A stretch of DNA of 64,000 nucleotides from Artocarpus heterophyllus (taxonomy: Eukaryota; Streptophyta; Magnoliopsida; Rosales; Moraceae): contig CM046350.1 of the NCBI GenBank assembly GCA_025403435.1, positions 22,011,661-22,075,660 on the forward strand. Direction: 5' to 3'. The position numbers and the translations under genes were made by a program. Numbering within the stretch: position 1 is the stretch's first letter; the number at the start of each line of letters is the position of its first letter. Under the pieces are notes generated by a model. It was not told the DNA's origin and did not search any database. It saw only the letters and a list, made by a program, of their open reading frames with translations. Of the stretch, positions 46,943 through 60,450 are shown piece by piece.

Positions 46943-49900
46943 TTTCTTATTGGAGTTCAAACTTTCTTTTTGCTCATTCCACTGACCTTTTCCACACGGA
47001 CAGGCATGTGCCGACTAGAAAATATGATAGCAATTGGTCAAGGAAGCCCTAACATGGCCGGCAAAGAGATGAAAACAGAAGTAGAGAAAGGTACATCACT
47101 GACTCCGGATAGAGATGAAAACGACTAAAAAGGGAAAACTTGTCTGTCTCTGGACGTTTTAACTTTAAATCCATGCAGCCACCACATGAATGCATGTTGA
47201 CTCGTTCCAATATGTCCGATTGATTGTTATGGATGATGATTGATTTGTGGGAAATTTATTTCATCGGTTAAAAAAAAAAAATCCAAAGAAAATTAGTAAT
47301 GCCATTTGATTTTGAAATATTAGAATTTTAGTTTATCTCTTTTTTTATTTAATTATTACCATAATAATTTAACTTTTAAAAATGCAGTCTCGATATGGAT
47401 TCTCCATAATTTAGTTCTGTTGTCTGTGAAGGTTGAAATAGTGCTGAATTACAAATATCAAATTGTTGATTAATAGAGTACAGGAATTATTACTTGTAGT
47501 GGCAATGATAAATTGTGATAATTTTAGTTTTCTAAATTACATTAGTGTCTATCAGTATTTTCAAAGGATTGAACAAATTAAAAGTTGTCCCTAATCAAGG
47601 AAACTCTCAGTAAAAAAGAAAGAAAAAATTGTTGTTTTTAAGGAAACAGCTTAATCGTTGTTCTTGGTTCTCAAAAGCCTGACTAATATCCTATCGACTA
47701 GTGCTTGAACCAGTATGAGTTTGCCAGCTGGGTCATTCAAGATCAAACAATGAGAAAAATAAAAGGCAGAAAGAAAAGCTTCTCGTTAACTTTCTATGCC
47801 CACATAAAGGGTTCGAATTTTCAAACGTGCTTATCTATATATCTGAAACATGAAGAGGAAAGATGTATTGAGAGAATGTTTGAATAATGTGGACTGTAGA
47901 GTATAGACCATGCTGCATATTTGACGATGGCAATAAAAAATAAGCAAACAACAAGAATAACATTTTAATCCCTCGTGCATATGGTACACTCATTCATCTT
48001 CAGAATTATGATGAATTTCACAAAATTCTAAAAATATTTCCTGAATTTATTTAAAATACCATAACGGTAGCTAGTAGCGTTTGATTTTGATTGCATATAT
48101 TCATTAAATATGTTTTTCTTACTGCATGTAAGGGAGGAGATTGTTAGGTTTTTTTAGTTGACACATTTGGCAACTTTAATTTAAGAAATTTAAAAACTAA
48201 ATTAGTCCATATATAATGCGAGTTTTAATTGAAGATTCAATCAGAGAAGCATTCAAATCGAATATAAAAATGAGCTTTGAAAGAGAAAATCCCAGTCAAG
48301 TTGGATTCAAATTTAAACTTTGAATAGGCTTTGTTTTTGGCTCTTCAAAAGGAGAAGATTGTGATTTGCTTATTGAAGATATTTTTGAAGAATAAAATTA
48401 GGAAATCACAACAGAAAACATCTAGGTTCAATTCAGAAATGGGATCATGATCTTATTAGATAAGTGTTACAACACTGGGTATAGCACTAGATACAATACT
48501 TGAATTTTGAACAGCCTACTCGAGATTTGATTGAGAGTTCTATATAAACCTCAATATTCAAGATGCTTTGCACATCCGGAGAACTTGAAGTCTTCAGCAG
48601 TGGACACTCTGCACGGTGAAGGGATTCAACAAGTAGAGACTTTGAAGACAAGTGATGCTTATTGGATAGATCCATCTTGGCATTATAACACAGAGACGAC
48701 AGTTAAGAGAGGGAGACTTGAAATTGGGAGAAGGAGGAAAATAGAGCAAACTTAAAATGGAATAAAAATTAATGGCCAAAATTTAAAATAAAGTTAATAA
48801 ATAGGTCAAAAAACAAATGCATATTTAATTATTAGGGAGACTTGAAATTTATTAAGAGAGGGAGAAATGAGAGGGAGACTTGAAATGCATATTCAAAAAA
48901 ACAAATGCATATTTAATAAGAGAGGGAGACTTGAAATTGCTAGGGCTGGAGAGAAAAGAGGGGAGAAATGAGGGAGAGGAGAAAGAAAGTGGACCTAAGT
49001 TTTTTTGGATGAGATAAAGAAGATGGGGTAAAATTGAGAATTTTAGTGTTTAAAAAGAGTATAAAATTACAAAAATACTATGTACTTTAATATTTTTAAA
49101 GTTGTGCTGTTTATTTACTGTAAGATTGAAAAGTGTACTAATTGGTACAATTTCCCACTTGAAATTGTATAGATCCAATTGGTGATTGATGAGAATATGG
49201 AAATGCACATTTTTTAAGGCTAAAGTCAATCATTTTGCATACACATTTCTTGTTAAACCCTTTAATTATAGCATTTATATGATACTTAGTATTTTAGCGT
49301 GTTTGTGTGAAAGTATGTTTAAAAATATGTTTTTAGTGTCTTTTATATTTAATAATATTTTTAGTAATTTTAGAATTATTTCTATATGTTAAATAATTAG
49401 TTAGTTATTAACTAATCAAAATCGTAAAAATAATGTTGTACAATTTTATTTTAAGTCTTAAAGTATTTGAAAATAAGTTTTTAGTTTGTAAATATGTATT
49501 TATAATATTTTTAGTAATTTTTTTAAAATAATATTCCTAAGTCTTTAATAATATATTTGTGTGAAATATTCATTAATTTTAAAATTTTTTATTTATTTTT
49601 AGTGTTTTATTGTAAAATAAATAATTTTAATTATTGTAAATATTTTGTTTATAAAATAATTAATTTTAATATGTTTATTTATCAGTATATTTGAAAACTG
49701 GAGCAGAACTGAAGCCAAACGGGTGCAAAAATATCAATAAGAAGCTAATGTTACACTAAAGTCAAAGACAGACCACATGTCTCCCATTATAATCTTACAT
49801 TTGTCCTCCCCACATGTTCCTTTTCTCACAAGCCATGATACTATTCACCATATGTCTTGCATCATTGAATAGTATTCAAAACTTCATGTGGACGACGAAA

Positions 49901-50532
49901 GAAAGCAAATAAAAAAAAATTCAAATCAAATCCTTTCAAATAATTGTGTTTCTTAGTCATATCCAACAAAATAAAAAATAGAAAAAATAAAAAAATTTCA
50001 AATCTTTCTAATAAATATCCATGCAATCCCCATTTGAAGCAACCCTTCTCAATTTGTAAAAAACACTCTTAAAAGTGTTTAAGTTTAGTTTTTGTAAGTT
50101 TTATTTTCATTTCAGTTTTAGTTTAGTTTATATTGTAAAATAATTATGCTTAGTAAAATTATATGTGTTTTTACTTTTAATATGTTTTTCTAAATTTTCT
50201 TATTGCTAACTAGAGAAGGGAAAATTCTGACAAAATTAAAGTAACTATTTTTAGTTTTTTAAAGTTTTCTAAGTAGTTATAATCTTAAAATCATTTTTAG
50301 AAAACTTATGGTTTTCTTATTAATTTAGCTAAAATGCTTGTAAATTTAAGTTTTGATTTACCGTAGATGTAGACGGATAATGCTTAGAAACACTTTGATT
50401 ATTCGTAGACAGAGAATGACAACGTAAATGCTTAACTATAATTTTATTCGTAATTTTGGTTAGTTAATTTTGAAAACATACTTATTTATTAAAAATAAGT
50501 TCTTGAAGCATTATAGACATGAATTGACACAT
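46943..50532. other. Gene-free AT-rich spacer
   Basis: No gene supported. At 48710-48950 the phrase GGGAGACTTGAAAT recurs four times within about 240 bases in a GA-rich context. 49300-49690 is extremely AT-rich. Poly-A at 47269-47281. Confidence 0.5.
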
Positions 50533-50644
50533 TAGAGTCCGTTTGGTTCGAGTATTTGAATGAAGATTTAAATTTTTGTGAGAGAAAATACTGTAGCAAA
50601 ATGATTCAAATCGTGATTCAAACTATGAAACAAACGCACCCTAA
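50533..50644. mobile_element. Short MITE, first of a tandem pair
   Basis: Ends GAGTCCGTTTGG and AACAAACGCACCCTA enclose about 112 bases with ATTTGAATGAAGATTTAAAT and TACTGTAGCAAAAT. No clean duplication. Confidence 0.6.
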
Positions 50645-50649
50645 ATACT

Positions 50650-50772
50650 TAGGGTGCGTTTGGTACGAGTATTTGAGTAGAGTATTTGAATGAAAATTTA
50701 AATTTTTGTGAGAGAAATTACTGTAGCAAAATAATTTGAGCCGTGATTTGAAAACCCAAACAAACACACCCT
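50650..50772. mobile_element. Short MITE, second of a tandem pair
   Basis: Ends TAGGGTGCGTTTGG and CAAACACACCCT, same interior as 50533-50644 with a short duplicated start (GAGTATTTGA twice). Only five bases separate the two copies. Confidence 0.65.
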
Positions 50773-52739
50773 CAGTAACTCTTGCTTTATTATAGACAAA
50801 AAATTGTATGTTGCATACTTAAACCATTTTAGTAAATAAATTTAGAAAAACTAAAATACATTGAAGTTAACAGAACCTTTAATCCTTAGCAATGTTATAA
50901 TTATTGTTTTTCTCAAATTAAATTGCACTTATTGTTAAAGTTTCATCCTCCATTTAATTCAGTCACATTTTTAATTATTAAAATTTCATTTACCATTTTA
51001 AATTCAGGCACATTTCTTGTTGTTGAAGTCCCAAAAATTACAAAAAAAAAATCTAAAAATGAAAAAAGTAAAAAATGTGTACTTATTGTAAATAAATTGT
51101 AAATATTAATTTTAATCCTCAAAATCTTTAACTAATAAATACAAAATAATATAACTGATACATTGAACCTTTATAATACATTTTTCTTGTGGGATCAACC
51201 TCGGATTCACCGAGTTTTATTACTTTAAATAATCTTATACTTGAGATTATATCGGACTTATATTTTTAGACCCGAACAATTGTAAATATTTATACTTAGT
51301 AGATTATTCAATAGCTAGGCGGCCCTATGAACGTAGGTTTTACAACCGAACGACAATAAAAATTGCTTGTGTCTTTGTAATTACTTATTGTTTTCAGTAA
51401 ATTTAATTAACTAGATTTTAATTAAATTTGATAAATATTAAATGTGGATCTTTCACAAACCAAATAGAACACAAATATAGATCGACAAAAAGAAGAAAAA
51501 AGATGAATAAAAAACCATATGCAATAACACCATTCAAACCAAAAATCATTGACAAATGCAGAAACATAGATAGAGGAGAATAAAATGGCACTTGAAATTT
51601 TAAAAAAGTAAGTGGGAAGGAAACTATGATAGGAAAAAAATCGTGTAAAATTTCAGGAAAAAAAAAAGACATTAGTTACAAAACATTATTTACAGTAACA
51701 AAACCGACAAGGCAACTATGCAAATGAAGGTGTATTTGTTATTTTTTTCAGGTGTTTCGTTTTTTAAAAAGAAGTTGAAGGTGTAATTTATTACAACAAT
51801 GAAGTATTTGACTTTTACTTTAAAAAAAGAAAACATTATTTTAATTTGCTCAATTATTTGAGGTTAGAGATATTATTGTTGACATTTTGTAATCAAAGTA
51901 ATTAGTAGACATTTTTAGATTCAAGATATTCTATGTGGACAGTTATATGAACTCTACAACGCTATTTGATTATAAAATAATCATAATATTAATGTTTATA
52001 TATCTCTTATATAATTTATTTTTATTTTTTCTATAAATTCTATTCATCTTTGTTATTATATAGTACAATATACAAATTTCTTTTTTAGGATTACAAAGTT
52101 AATTGTTTGAATATTAGTTATAAATTAAATAAAATAAACAATTTAGAAGAAATAAAGAACAAATTACTTTAGAACATACTTCAATTTCATTTTAAAACAT
52201 CTTCAGAGATTTAAAAAAAGGCTATTTTTTTTTCAAATTATTATTATTACTCCATTCCATTCAAATGAACAACCAAAGATAATAATTGTGACTTTAGTAC
52301 TTATTCCAATGCTCAACCAAGCAATATAATTAGATATTGGGGTATTTTTGAGAGTGGTCAGAGTGCTAGAGTTCAAATCATAAATAGTATAAAATTCTTA
52401 CATATTATAGGGTAAAGTAAAAGTACACTACAACGTAAAATTCTCACATATTATAGTTCAAATTCTAGAGCTAGAACTCTTCTTTTAAACCATTGAATAT
52501 GTTTCTATTCACATTCTATTATATTTCTATTTTTATTCCCATTCTTATTCCCTTACTTTAAACTAAACATCATCTTATATAATGAAATATGCACAACATA
52601 AAAAGTAGGGGTATGATTAGTATTGCAACTCTTATGTATTTAGATTTTTTGATATTTTATAATATTGTAAATTAGTAGATATCTTTAAACACGGGTCCCT
52701 TAAAATAGACCATTTGTGTAATTACTTTTATGCGTATTT
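50773..52739. other. Gene-free AT-rich spacer
   Basis: At 52330-52490 there is a degraded relative of the Tourist-like copies (CATAAATAGTATAAAATTCT, two TCTTACATATTATAG-like phrases). Otherwise no gene or element is recognised. Confidence 0.45.
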
Positions 52740-54060
52740 AAATTAAATGTAGATGTTAAATATCGAGTAGGTTCCATTGTTGTAAGAGTAGTGCTTCGGG
52801 ATGATCTTGGGTTTGTGCTAACTGTGGCCTCTAAACAACTAGTTGTTAGTTTCCTTCCCCACACTTGCAAAGTGTTTAATAGCTTGTGAGGGTATTGTGC
52901 TCTTATCGCTTTTAAGCTTTGGTCTCAAGATTGTTGTTCGTGTTATATTAAGTGCCATGAGGATTAAATGATGTAATAATTTTTAAAGACATTTAATCAA
53001 TAAAGAGTTTATTATTTATTTTCATATATCAATTGTTGTCCTTTTTATGTTCATTCATGTTTAATGTATAATAAGCAAACAAAAGTCTAAGACTGTTAGT
53101 GTAAAACTTTAAGATTGTGAATATGATGGACAGATTATACAGAAGACACGAATCTTAGGTAATGATCTAAATGTAAAAAGTTCACAATTGAAGGAATAAA
53201 GTTAGGCGCTTTATTCATGTTAAGATTGTTATGTTGTCTACATCCCTAACCTGAGATGACTTGTCTTAGTCATCGTAGTTGGACTCTACAAGTAGAAATA
53301 TTGATATACTGGGTATATTGGATTGGGGACTAAAGATGAATTGATTTGATTTATGATTCCATTTGTATAAATTAATTCACTTTAGATAATTATATGTGCT
53401 ACATCTTAATCTTAAAATGAACCAATGAGCCCATATTCTTGACTTGTGTCTTTTGATGTACCAAAAGGTGACATCCTGAATTATATGAAGGTAAGCATAC
53501 CGGTATGTTTGTGACATAACTATTGATTGACATAGACTTATTATTGATAGATACTAAATTCATGGCTCTTTAGTAGAATTAACAATATTTTCTTATAGGA
53601 ATTATTCTGTAATTGGAAACTAGAGCTCCTAATCATTTGGATATATATGTGTAACTGAATGATATACTCTTTATATTAGTTATGAATAGTAAGTATTCTA
53701 ATGGTAAGATAAAAGAACATAAAATAAATATAATGGGGAAGGTAAAACGGAATTGTTCCTTAAGTCGATTATGAATATCCTATGGAAATGTCACATATTA
53801 TGATATGTCATGGACGATAAACATATTAGAGTTTTGTAATTTATATATAATTTAAGAGTGCAACTTAAAACTTTTAGTGGAATAGTTTTAAAGTTGATAA
53901 TTATAAAATATACCTGTCTAGGATATGTTATTTTGTAATTTATATATAATTTAAGAGTGCAGCTTAAAGCTTTTAGTGGAATAGTTTTAAAGTTGATAAT
54001 TATACAATATATCTATCTAGGATATGTTATTTTGTAATTATAGGAGCTTGATCTATATAT
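52740..54060 (+). repeat. Retroelement-like non-coding relic with 99-bp tandem repeat
   Basis: The sequence style (CTTAGGTAATGATCTAAATG; GAGATGACTTGTCTTAG; GGAGCTTGATC with GTCCATTGGGTCCC) reminds me of the non-coding 3' part and LTR of plant copia elements, but no coding domain is left. A tandem repeat has units at 53832-53930 and 53931-54029, with a third starting at 54030. The class is uncertain. Confidence 0.35.
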
Positions 54061-54529
54061 GTCCATTGGGTCCCATTTATTAACTCATAATATTTCCTAT
54101 AATGATACGACATTTTTTCCTACAAATTAGTAACTTGATTTATTTATTAGATTGGCTAAAATTCGATTGATTGGATTTAATGATTGATGTTAGCTTATTG
54201 GTTGAATTAATTTTATAAATTAATTCAAAATAAACATGCTGAATTATTTGAAATAGATTTTATTTGTATGTGATTATTTATGTATAACTATTTTAATCAG
54301 ATAACCTCTTTACTGGATTGTTTGAATTAAAAATTAAGGCTCTATGAAGAATACTCAGGTCAAATAAGATACGTTTTATTCAATCAGTTCAAAATCGGGT
54401 GAATCAAATAATTCTGAGAAGCTGAAAAGTGCGTTTGTTAGGTCAAGTTTGACCACACGGTCGATCGCCAAACATAGGGTGTGGTTGACCACGCCTGTTG
54501 TTTCAACATACGCATTTTTGGGCCCATTT

Positions 54530-55108
54530 GGCATTGGTTTGAAGGCTGCTTTTAGCTTCGTAACCACTTACAACAATTTAGGGTGTTAGTAAATGCTTCT
54601 AAAATTGTTGCTAGCAGCAAAATTTGAGAAGTAGCCCATGGATTGCTTTTTTACATCAGCATCTGCTTTTATAATTTAAAATTACTAGGATAACCTTAGT
54701 AATAATACATAATTCTTAATCCACCTATTTTTTCTTTAACAAATTGAAATAAATCAAATAACATGTTTTGCTAAAAATATAATGTATTAGAAATACACTT
54801 ACAAAATATATTCAAATACTTAAAGAAACATATTAGATCAAATAAAAAATGAATAAATTAAAATAAATAAATCAAATATTACGTTATGTTTTTCGATGCT
54901 CAAATATCATGTTATGAATTATAGTGATTTAATTTTTTTTGAATTTATATGAAGTTATTAAAAATTAAAGCTATAGATATAACACTTGTAATTCTACTCC
55001 TGGTCCTCGCAACAGCCTTAAAAAAATTTACCAAATGCCTACTTACTTTTAATCTATAGCGCAGCACAAAAGAATCTACAATAAAGCACAACAATGTCAA
55101 ACTGGCCC
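54530..55108. mobile_element. Possible hAT-like MITE
   Basis: Ends GGGCCCATTTGGCATTG and CAATGTCAAACTGGCCC are inverted repeats (about 14 of 17 positions pair). The interior is AT-rich with GCTGCTTTTAGC-like hairpins near the left end. No exact duplication seen. Confidence 0.5.
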
Positions 55109-55638
55109 TTTCACGCGTTTTCACTTAGGGATTTGACTCTAACTCTAATTTTGAGGCCAAATCTGATAAGGGCTAGCCTCAATCTGACCTCTATTCAAAG
55201 GGAACAATTTTCTATTATTTCTTAAATGACTTGAGAGATTTAAAGAAGAGTATTTTGTTGAAAAGACTCTTAAACTCTTACTAGAGCTATTTTTTAACGT
55301 CTTGAACCTTAGCTCTTGGTTTTCTCAAGCGGTTGGAACGAGAGGTTACATGAGAAAAGACAAAACAATATGCGACCACCTATATTCCGATCATGGAAAG
55401 AGAATAACAAGAAAGCCCAGTTGTTTGAGGCTCTTTTGGTAGAATTCTCTTATAGTAGTTCTTATGGTTTTTTTGGTCTACTAATAGATACGAATGGTCT
55501 TTTATTAATTTATGTACATAGCATGTCTAACTTGTTTTGAAAAACCGTTTTAACAAAAATTTTTAAAATCCGCTACGTACTTGTTTTCCAATAGTTTGTG
55601 CTTGGAGAGTCCGATAGAGCTTTGGAGATGATTGTCAT

Positions 55639-56236
55639 TAGGGGTGGCAAAACAGGTTGGCGGGTCAGGTTAGTGTCGGGTTGGAGTTAATTTTTACAAA
55701 ATTAGGTCGACACTAACCCGACCCGTGACACGAACGGGTTGAGAATTCTCAACCCGAACACGACCTGTTTTGATACGAGTTGACACGAACACGACCCGTG
55801 TCAACCCATTTCTTATGCACAGTGTAAAAAAAAATGACCCGCAACCCGTTTTTGACCCGTAACCCGATTATGACCCGTAATCTGCCTCTAACCCGCCTAC
55901 ATTAATATATATAATATTAAAAAAAATAAAATTAGAAGAGTTTCATACCACTTCAACAAGAAGATGAGTGATAAAAGATATAGGGTTTGATCTTTTAAGA
56001 GCTTATATTATATATGAAATAATACTAATTTTTTTAAAGTTAATTAATTAAATACGGGTCAGAAACGGGTCATTTTAGTGTCAGACGGATTGACCCGAAC
56101 ACGACCCGTTTTTTGACGGGTCAGTTTCGGGTCGACACTAAAATGACCCGTGGTCAAATTTTCCGACACTAACCCGCAAAAAAATGTGTCAGATTCATGT
56201 CGTGTCATCGTGTCACAACCCACATTGCCGGCCCTA
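55639..56236. mobile_element. hAT-superfamily MITE, non-autonomous
   Basis: A 598-bp element with ends TAGGGGTGGCAA and TTGCCGGCCCTA, flanked by a perfect 8-bp duplication ATTGTCAT (55631-55638, 56237-56244). An eight-base duplication plus TAGGG ends is diagnostic of hAT elements. It has no transposase. Both arms are filled with GACCCG/CGGGTC repeats that face each other, so the whole can fold back on itself. The perfect duplication suggests a fairly recent insertion. Confidence 0.92.
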
Positions 56237-56244
56237 ATTGTCAT

Positions 56245-57480
56245 TGATGACATCAAAGTTGGTGTTCAAAAGCTTGAAGTAGCTCTATTTTCTATATTTC
56301 TTCTTAAGAAATTGGCATAGCCCTCTTCTTAACTGAATATGCTCATTTTGTTTATGTTAGTTTCATTTGATTTAATCCGAGTTCGTTGTGTATTTTTTTA
56401 AAGAAAGTTGGTACATGCGAAACCATTACAAAGAACAAAGAAGCACTCCTCAAATCTTGATAACTGCTAGGGTCGCCTCATGAACTTTTAAACAATATCA
56501 TAAGCTTCGTAACTATGAGGCTTGGTCGGGGCAACCTTGTTAACGATGCAATGTTCAAAATTATAAACTTAAAAAGAACTAGAAAATTTACTAAATATTA
56601 TTTTTGAATAATGGAACTATACGAAACACTTTAGAAAACGAATTATTTCCTAGAGTTACTTTTCGAGAAATTGTATCAAACAACAAATTTTCTAATCCTA
56701 TATTATTAAATAACATAATTTAAAACAGTAAAAAAAAATAGCATATCTCGCAAATAATCAAATTATTTATTTATTATTTTTCAATTTTACCTTTGTTTTT
56801 CATTTTTTTCTCCTCTGGATCTAAAAATTTGTCTCCCTCTCCCACTAGTGTCACTCGCCTTAGAGCATTTGACACTGCCCCCTCCACCATGCTCAAAACT
56901 GTTGATTTAAAAAGCCCCACTAATTGTTTGACGAAACTCAATTGTAGGGGATTCCATGGCGCCCATAGATTTGCGATGGCGAGGCCACTTTTTCTCTTCT
57001 AGCAATTGACCTTCACTGATTTTGGCCTTACGATGCCATCGTTGGGATCTTCGAGGCCATGCGCGATATGTTGATGATCATGTATGCTGAGAGAAGTGAA
57101 GAGAAAGAGAAGGAAAAGAGAGAATTTCCTTTGGTCTCGTCGGTCTCGTGATGCTTGATACCAATTGGCCATCGCCGTTGTGGTCTTGTATTGTCGTCTT
57201 ATATGTTCACTCTAGTTTACACTATATATTCAATTTGACATGTAGAGTTCATTAATATAATAAATTATTAGAACTGAAAATTGAAGAGTTAATTCTATGT
57301 GTCATATAATAAATACAAAAATATTAAAGAGACTAGGAAAAAGAATATTACTAGCGTTTTTTAAAATATAGTTCCTCCATCGCCCTTTTTCCCCCAAGGA
57401 TCAGGCTTTCAGTACAACGCATGTCAGAGGACCGAGCCATTCAAAGCCTCTCAACAAAGTCAAAAAGGCCAAAAAGGAGC
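56245..57480. other. Spacer with a CT/GA-flanked cassette
   Basis: At 56790-57130 a CT-rich flank, a GC-richer core and a GA-rich flank repeat the layout seen at 22901-23600. No gene domain is readable. The last 100 bases are promoter-proximal for the zinc-finger gene. Confidence 0.45.
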
Positions 57481-57572
57481 CCGGCCCACAGCCAAAAATA
57501 AATGCGTTTAGCCTTTACCCGCCATGCGTTTCATACTCGAGTATAAAATCGCCAGCCAGCCTCTATTGCACT
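57481..57572 (+). promoter_or_regulatory. Promoter of the C3HC zinc-finger gene
   Basis: TATAAAA at 57542-57548 lies 106 bases before the ATG. A GGCCCA site II-type element is at about 57483-57488 and TTTACCCGCC, somewhat like an E2F site, at about 57515-57524. The combination suggests growth-linked expression, by inference. Confidence 0.5.
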
Positions 57573-57653
57573 CGTTTTACATGCTTTCGAAATTTTCCCG
57601 AGAAAAGGCTTCTTGCACAGAAAATTAGAGATTAGAAAACTCAAAAGAAAAAA

Positions 57654-60307
57654 ATGAGAGAGGAAGTGATTAGCTCCGGAGGGACCGTTGATCCTACTCC
57701 TGCTGCCAGGTATCCTAACCCTAACCCTAATCCTCTCTCTCTTTCCTTTTCTTCCTTGGGTCTTTGCTGTTCGATTTTTCAATTTCGGGGAGATTTTGGC
57801 TAGGGTTTTGAACTTTTGTGGTTCTGGCTCCACTTGGGAAATTTTCTTGTGAAATTTTGGAGTTAGAATTAGGGTTTTAGCTGTATCCGGAATGGAATTT
57901 GAAAATTTAGGCTCCGATTGAGTGTCGAGGAAGTAGAGGAAGAGCGTCGAGGTGTTTGATTTTCTGCTGTTTAACTGGTTTTGGAAATGAGAAATTCAGC
58001 TTGATTTTGGGGAGTCAGGGCAGGTTTAGTTAAATTCATCATATGAGTGAATGTGTATTGAATAGTTGCATCTTCGGAGTGGTGGCGCGGTATTTGACCA
58101 AGTGTTATGTCTTCTGTACTCAAGTTGAACATGGTTTGAGGTTCAGATAATGATTTTGATTTTTGACTGCTTCAGAGCATTGGTGCTTTAGTCCTCTACG
58201 TTTAGCTTGTAGCTTGCTATTTCTTCGTGTTCGTTTATTGGAAGGGGTGTTCGCTGCTGTGAGAATTGTCTATGTTACGTGGTTGTTTGTTATTGTTATT
58301 GTTATTTTTTTTTAATTAATTTTTTAATAATAACAACGTTGTTTATGAAAGTGGCATCTTGGAACGTGTAATTTAATAAAATGAAAAAAAAACTTCCATT
58401 GAACATGTAATTTAATAAAATGAACAGAATTACCATACTTGTTGCCAAAATTGTAGTAGACGCAAAAGAAAGTGAAGGCAGCGAGTCCTTTTTTTCTTAT
58501 GAATATCATTTTTTTGCTGAGCCTTATGAATATAATTTATTCATCATGAAGTTGTGCTTAACTAGGATTCATTCTATTTTAACTTACATGGATGATATAA
58601 GCTACAATTTAAGCCCACTCAAATGATAGCTTGTGAAGATAAGGTTAAGGTTTTTGTTTTTGTTTTCTTATGGACAATGAATTTGATATTCTTGGAAATC
58701 TTGGAAAGTCATTGGACAAAGTACTTTCTTTTGGGCCAAATATTATTTATTTCTAAAATCTACATGTGTTATCATGCTCATATCTACGTAATACCTTTAC
58801 GTCCTTGCTTGACAACTTACCTTCCAACAAAGGCACTTTGGTATATGTTATTGGACATGTAGACTATAGAGATAAAAGTCATTGTATAAGATAGACACGT
58901 TTATGCATAGGAATTGTTTTGGTTTGAAATTCAACAGATGTATGTGGGGTTTTGTGGATGCTGTTGCTACTATTACTAATGCTACTACTTCTTCTTTTTT
59001 CCTTGACTAACAAATTTTGTCAATTGTTTTTCAATACAGCCTAGATTATCGTCATTATGATGGTAGCCAAAAAAAAAGAAAAAAGAAAAAAAACAGTTCT
59101 TTCAGTTTGTCTGGAGTTTCTTGTGAAAAATTTTTGTTCTTTTCTATTCTTATCAGTTCCGCTGGGGCATCATCTCCTGCTGTTCCAACAAATGTTGGCA
59201 GTATAGATGGGTCAATTCATGGGCGAGGTTCCAAGGCAGCTTCTCTTTCATGTGTTGGTTCACAAACACTACGGGCTTCCTTGAGCACAAGTGCTGGTGG
59301 TATTGCATTTGGATCTTTAAGATCTTCATGTAGGCCTTGGGAAAGAGGGGATCTATTGAGGCGCTTGGCTACCTTTGAGCCTTCAAATTGGCTTGGAAAG
59401 CCTAAGGTTCAAACTTCGGCTTGTTGTGTACAAAAAGCATGTGTTTTTGTTATTGGCTGTAGTGTAATGCGATGTATCCAAACTATAAGTTGTTTTGTCC
59501 TTTGTTCGATCAACGCCCAACTTTTCTAAAATATTATTGATTATTCCTATCCTTAGGCAATCCTGCATCTTGCGTACACTTACTTTATCTTTATTGGTAT
59601 AATGTTTTTCTTTCATCAAAGGAACCACATGTTGCAAAGACATGGAAATAGTTACTTTTTCTGCTATTTTTGTGAAATGTGAGATACCACTTACAATTAG
59701 TGACAACAGGATGGGAAACACTTCTTTTAGATCGTAGAGTATGTGTACTTTTGTAGCTACAGTTTCGTTTAAAGAATTTGGTATGGGAAGATAGGGATTT
59801 TTAAAACTATGTGGTTCCACAACGACTACACTATTTGCAAATAAGAGATTAATCATAGTGACAACTATTTCAGTGTACTGCAAGGAATTCTAACCACTCT
59901 GGGCCTGTTGAATATATTGAGGAAGGAAAGCTTGCCCATTGATTGAATCTCATAGTTGATTCATAAAGACTGCAAATTTGGTGAAATCTTCATAAAGTTG
60001 ATTCTCGTCTTAGTAAACTTGTTTAGCGGCAAGCATGCCCCTAACAGAATAAAAAGTAGAGATGGTGAAAATGAGGCTATTGGATCTATATACATAGTGA
60101 TGCAAACTTGACATTTCGTGTTCGTGAGCAATTTTAAACAATTTCACAACATCTCAATTTTTTTCATTTTTAACTTATTGCAGGTTATCAGTCCGTTGGC
60201 TTGTGCTCAGAAAGGTTGGATAAATGTTGAGGTTGATAAGATTGAATGTGAATCATGCAGTGCGGACCTCAGTTTTGTTTTGTTGCCTGCTTGGTCCCCT
60301 TATGAAG
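57654..60307 (+). CDS. C3HC zinc-finger protein, ILP1/NIPA-like (5' part)
   Basis: Three exons are present: 57654-57709, 59157-59406 and 60184-60307, giving the first 143 residues in one frame. The N-terminus MREEVISSGGTVDPTPAA, the serine-rich stretch with AGASSPAVPTN and CRPWERGDLLRRLATFEPSN match what I know of plant IAP-like/C3HC proteins; relatives in Arabidopsis (ILP1 and MEM1) are nuclear, and MEM1 is linked to DNA demethylation. The zf-C3HC domain begins at RPWERGD; CAQKGW and CESC supply its first cysteines. Exon 3 ends in phase 1 before a GT. The next exon is not in the window: a copia element starts 143 bases into intron 3. The protein normally runs to several hundred residues more. 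The visible exons are intact, but I cannot tell whether the gene continues beyond the copia insert. Confidence 0.8.
59383..59883 (-). other. Unidentified antisense open frame in intron 2
   Basis: A 166-codon frame without stops runs antisense through intron 2 of the zinc-finger gene. Its composition looks protein-like (EVFPILLSLIVSG; EKHYTNKDKVSVRKMQDCL), and in the same frame upstream a further readable piece ends at a stop at about 59893. Only its last eight codons overlap exon 2. I do not recognise a family. It could be a retro-inserted or transposed fragment of another gene. It has no convincing start or promoter. Confidence 0.3.
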
Positions 60308-60450
60308 GTTAGTCATTGGCATAGCGTTTTTAGTTATTTTCCTTTCTTCTAGGGTTTTTTGTTTGTGTGTGAAAGTTTGGGAGAAACTCATAGATGCTTG
60401 GGTGGAAAGAACACATCATTTGGCTGAATGGCAGTCTCGTGGTAAGGTAT

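Noticed and set aside
46928..47128. 66-codon frame after the AT microsatellite
   Set aside because: No domain, no splice or promoter context, overlaps another frame of similar length.
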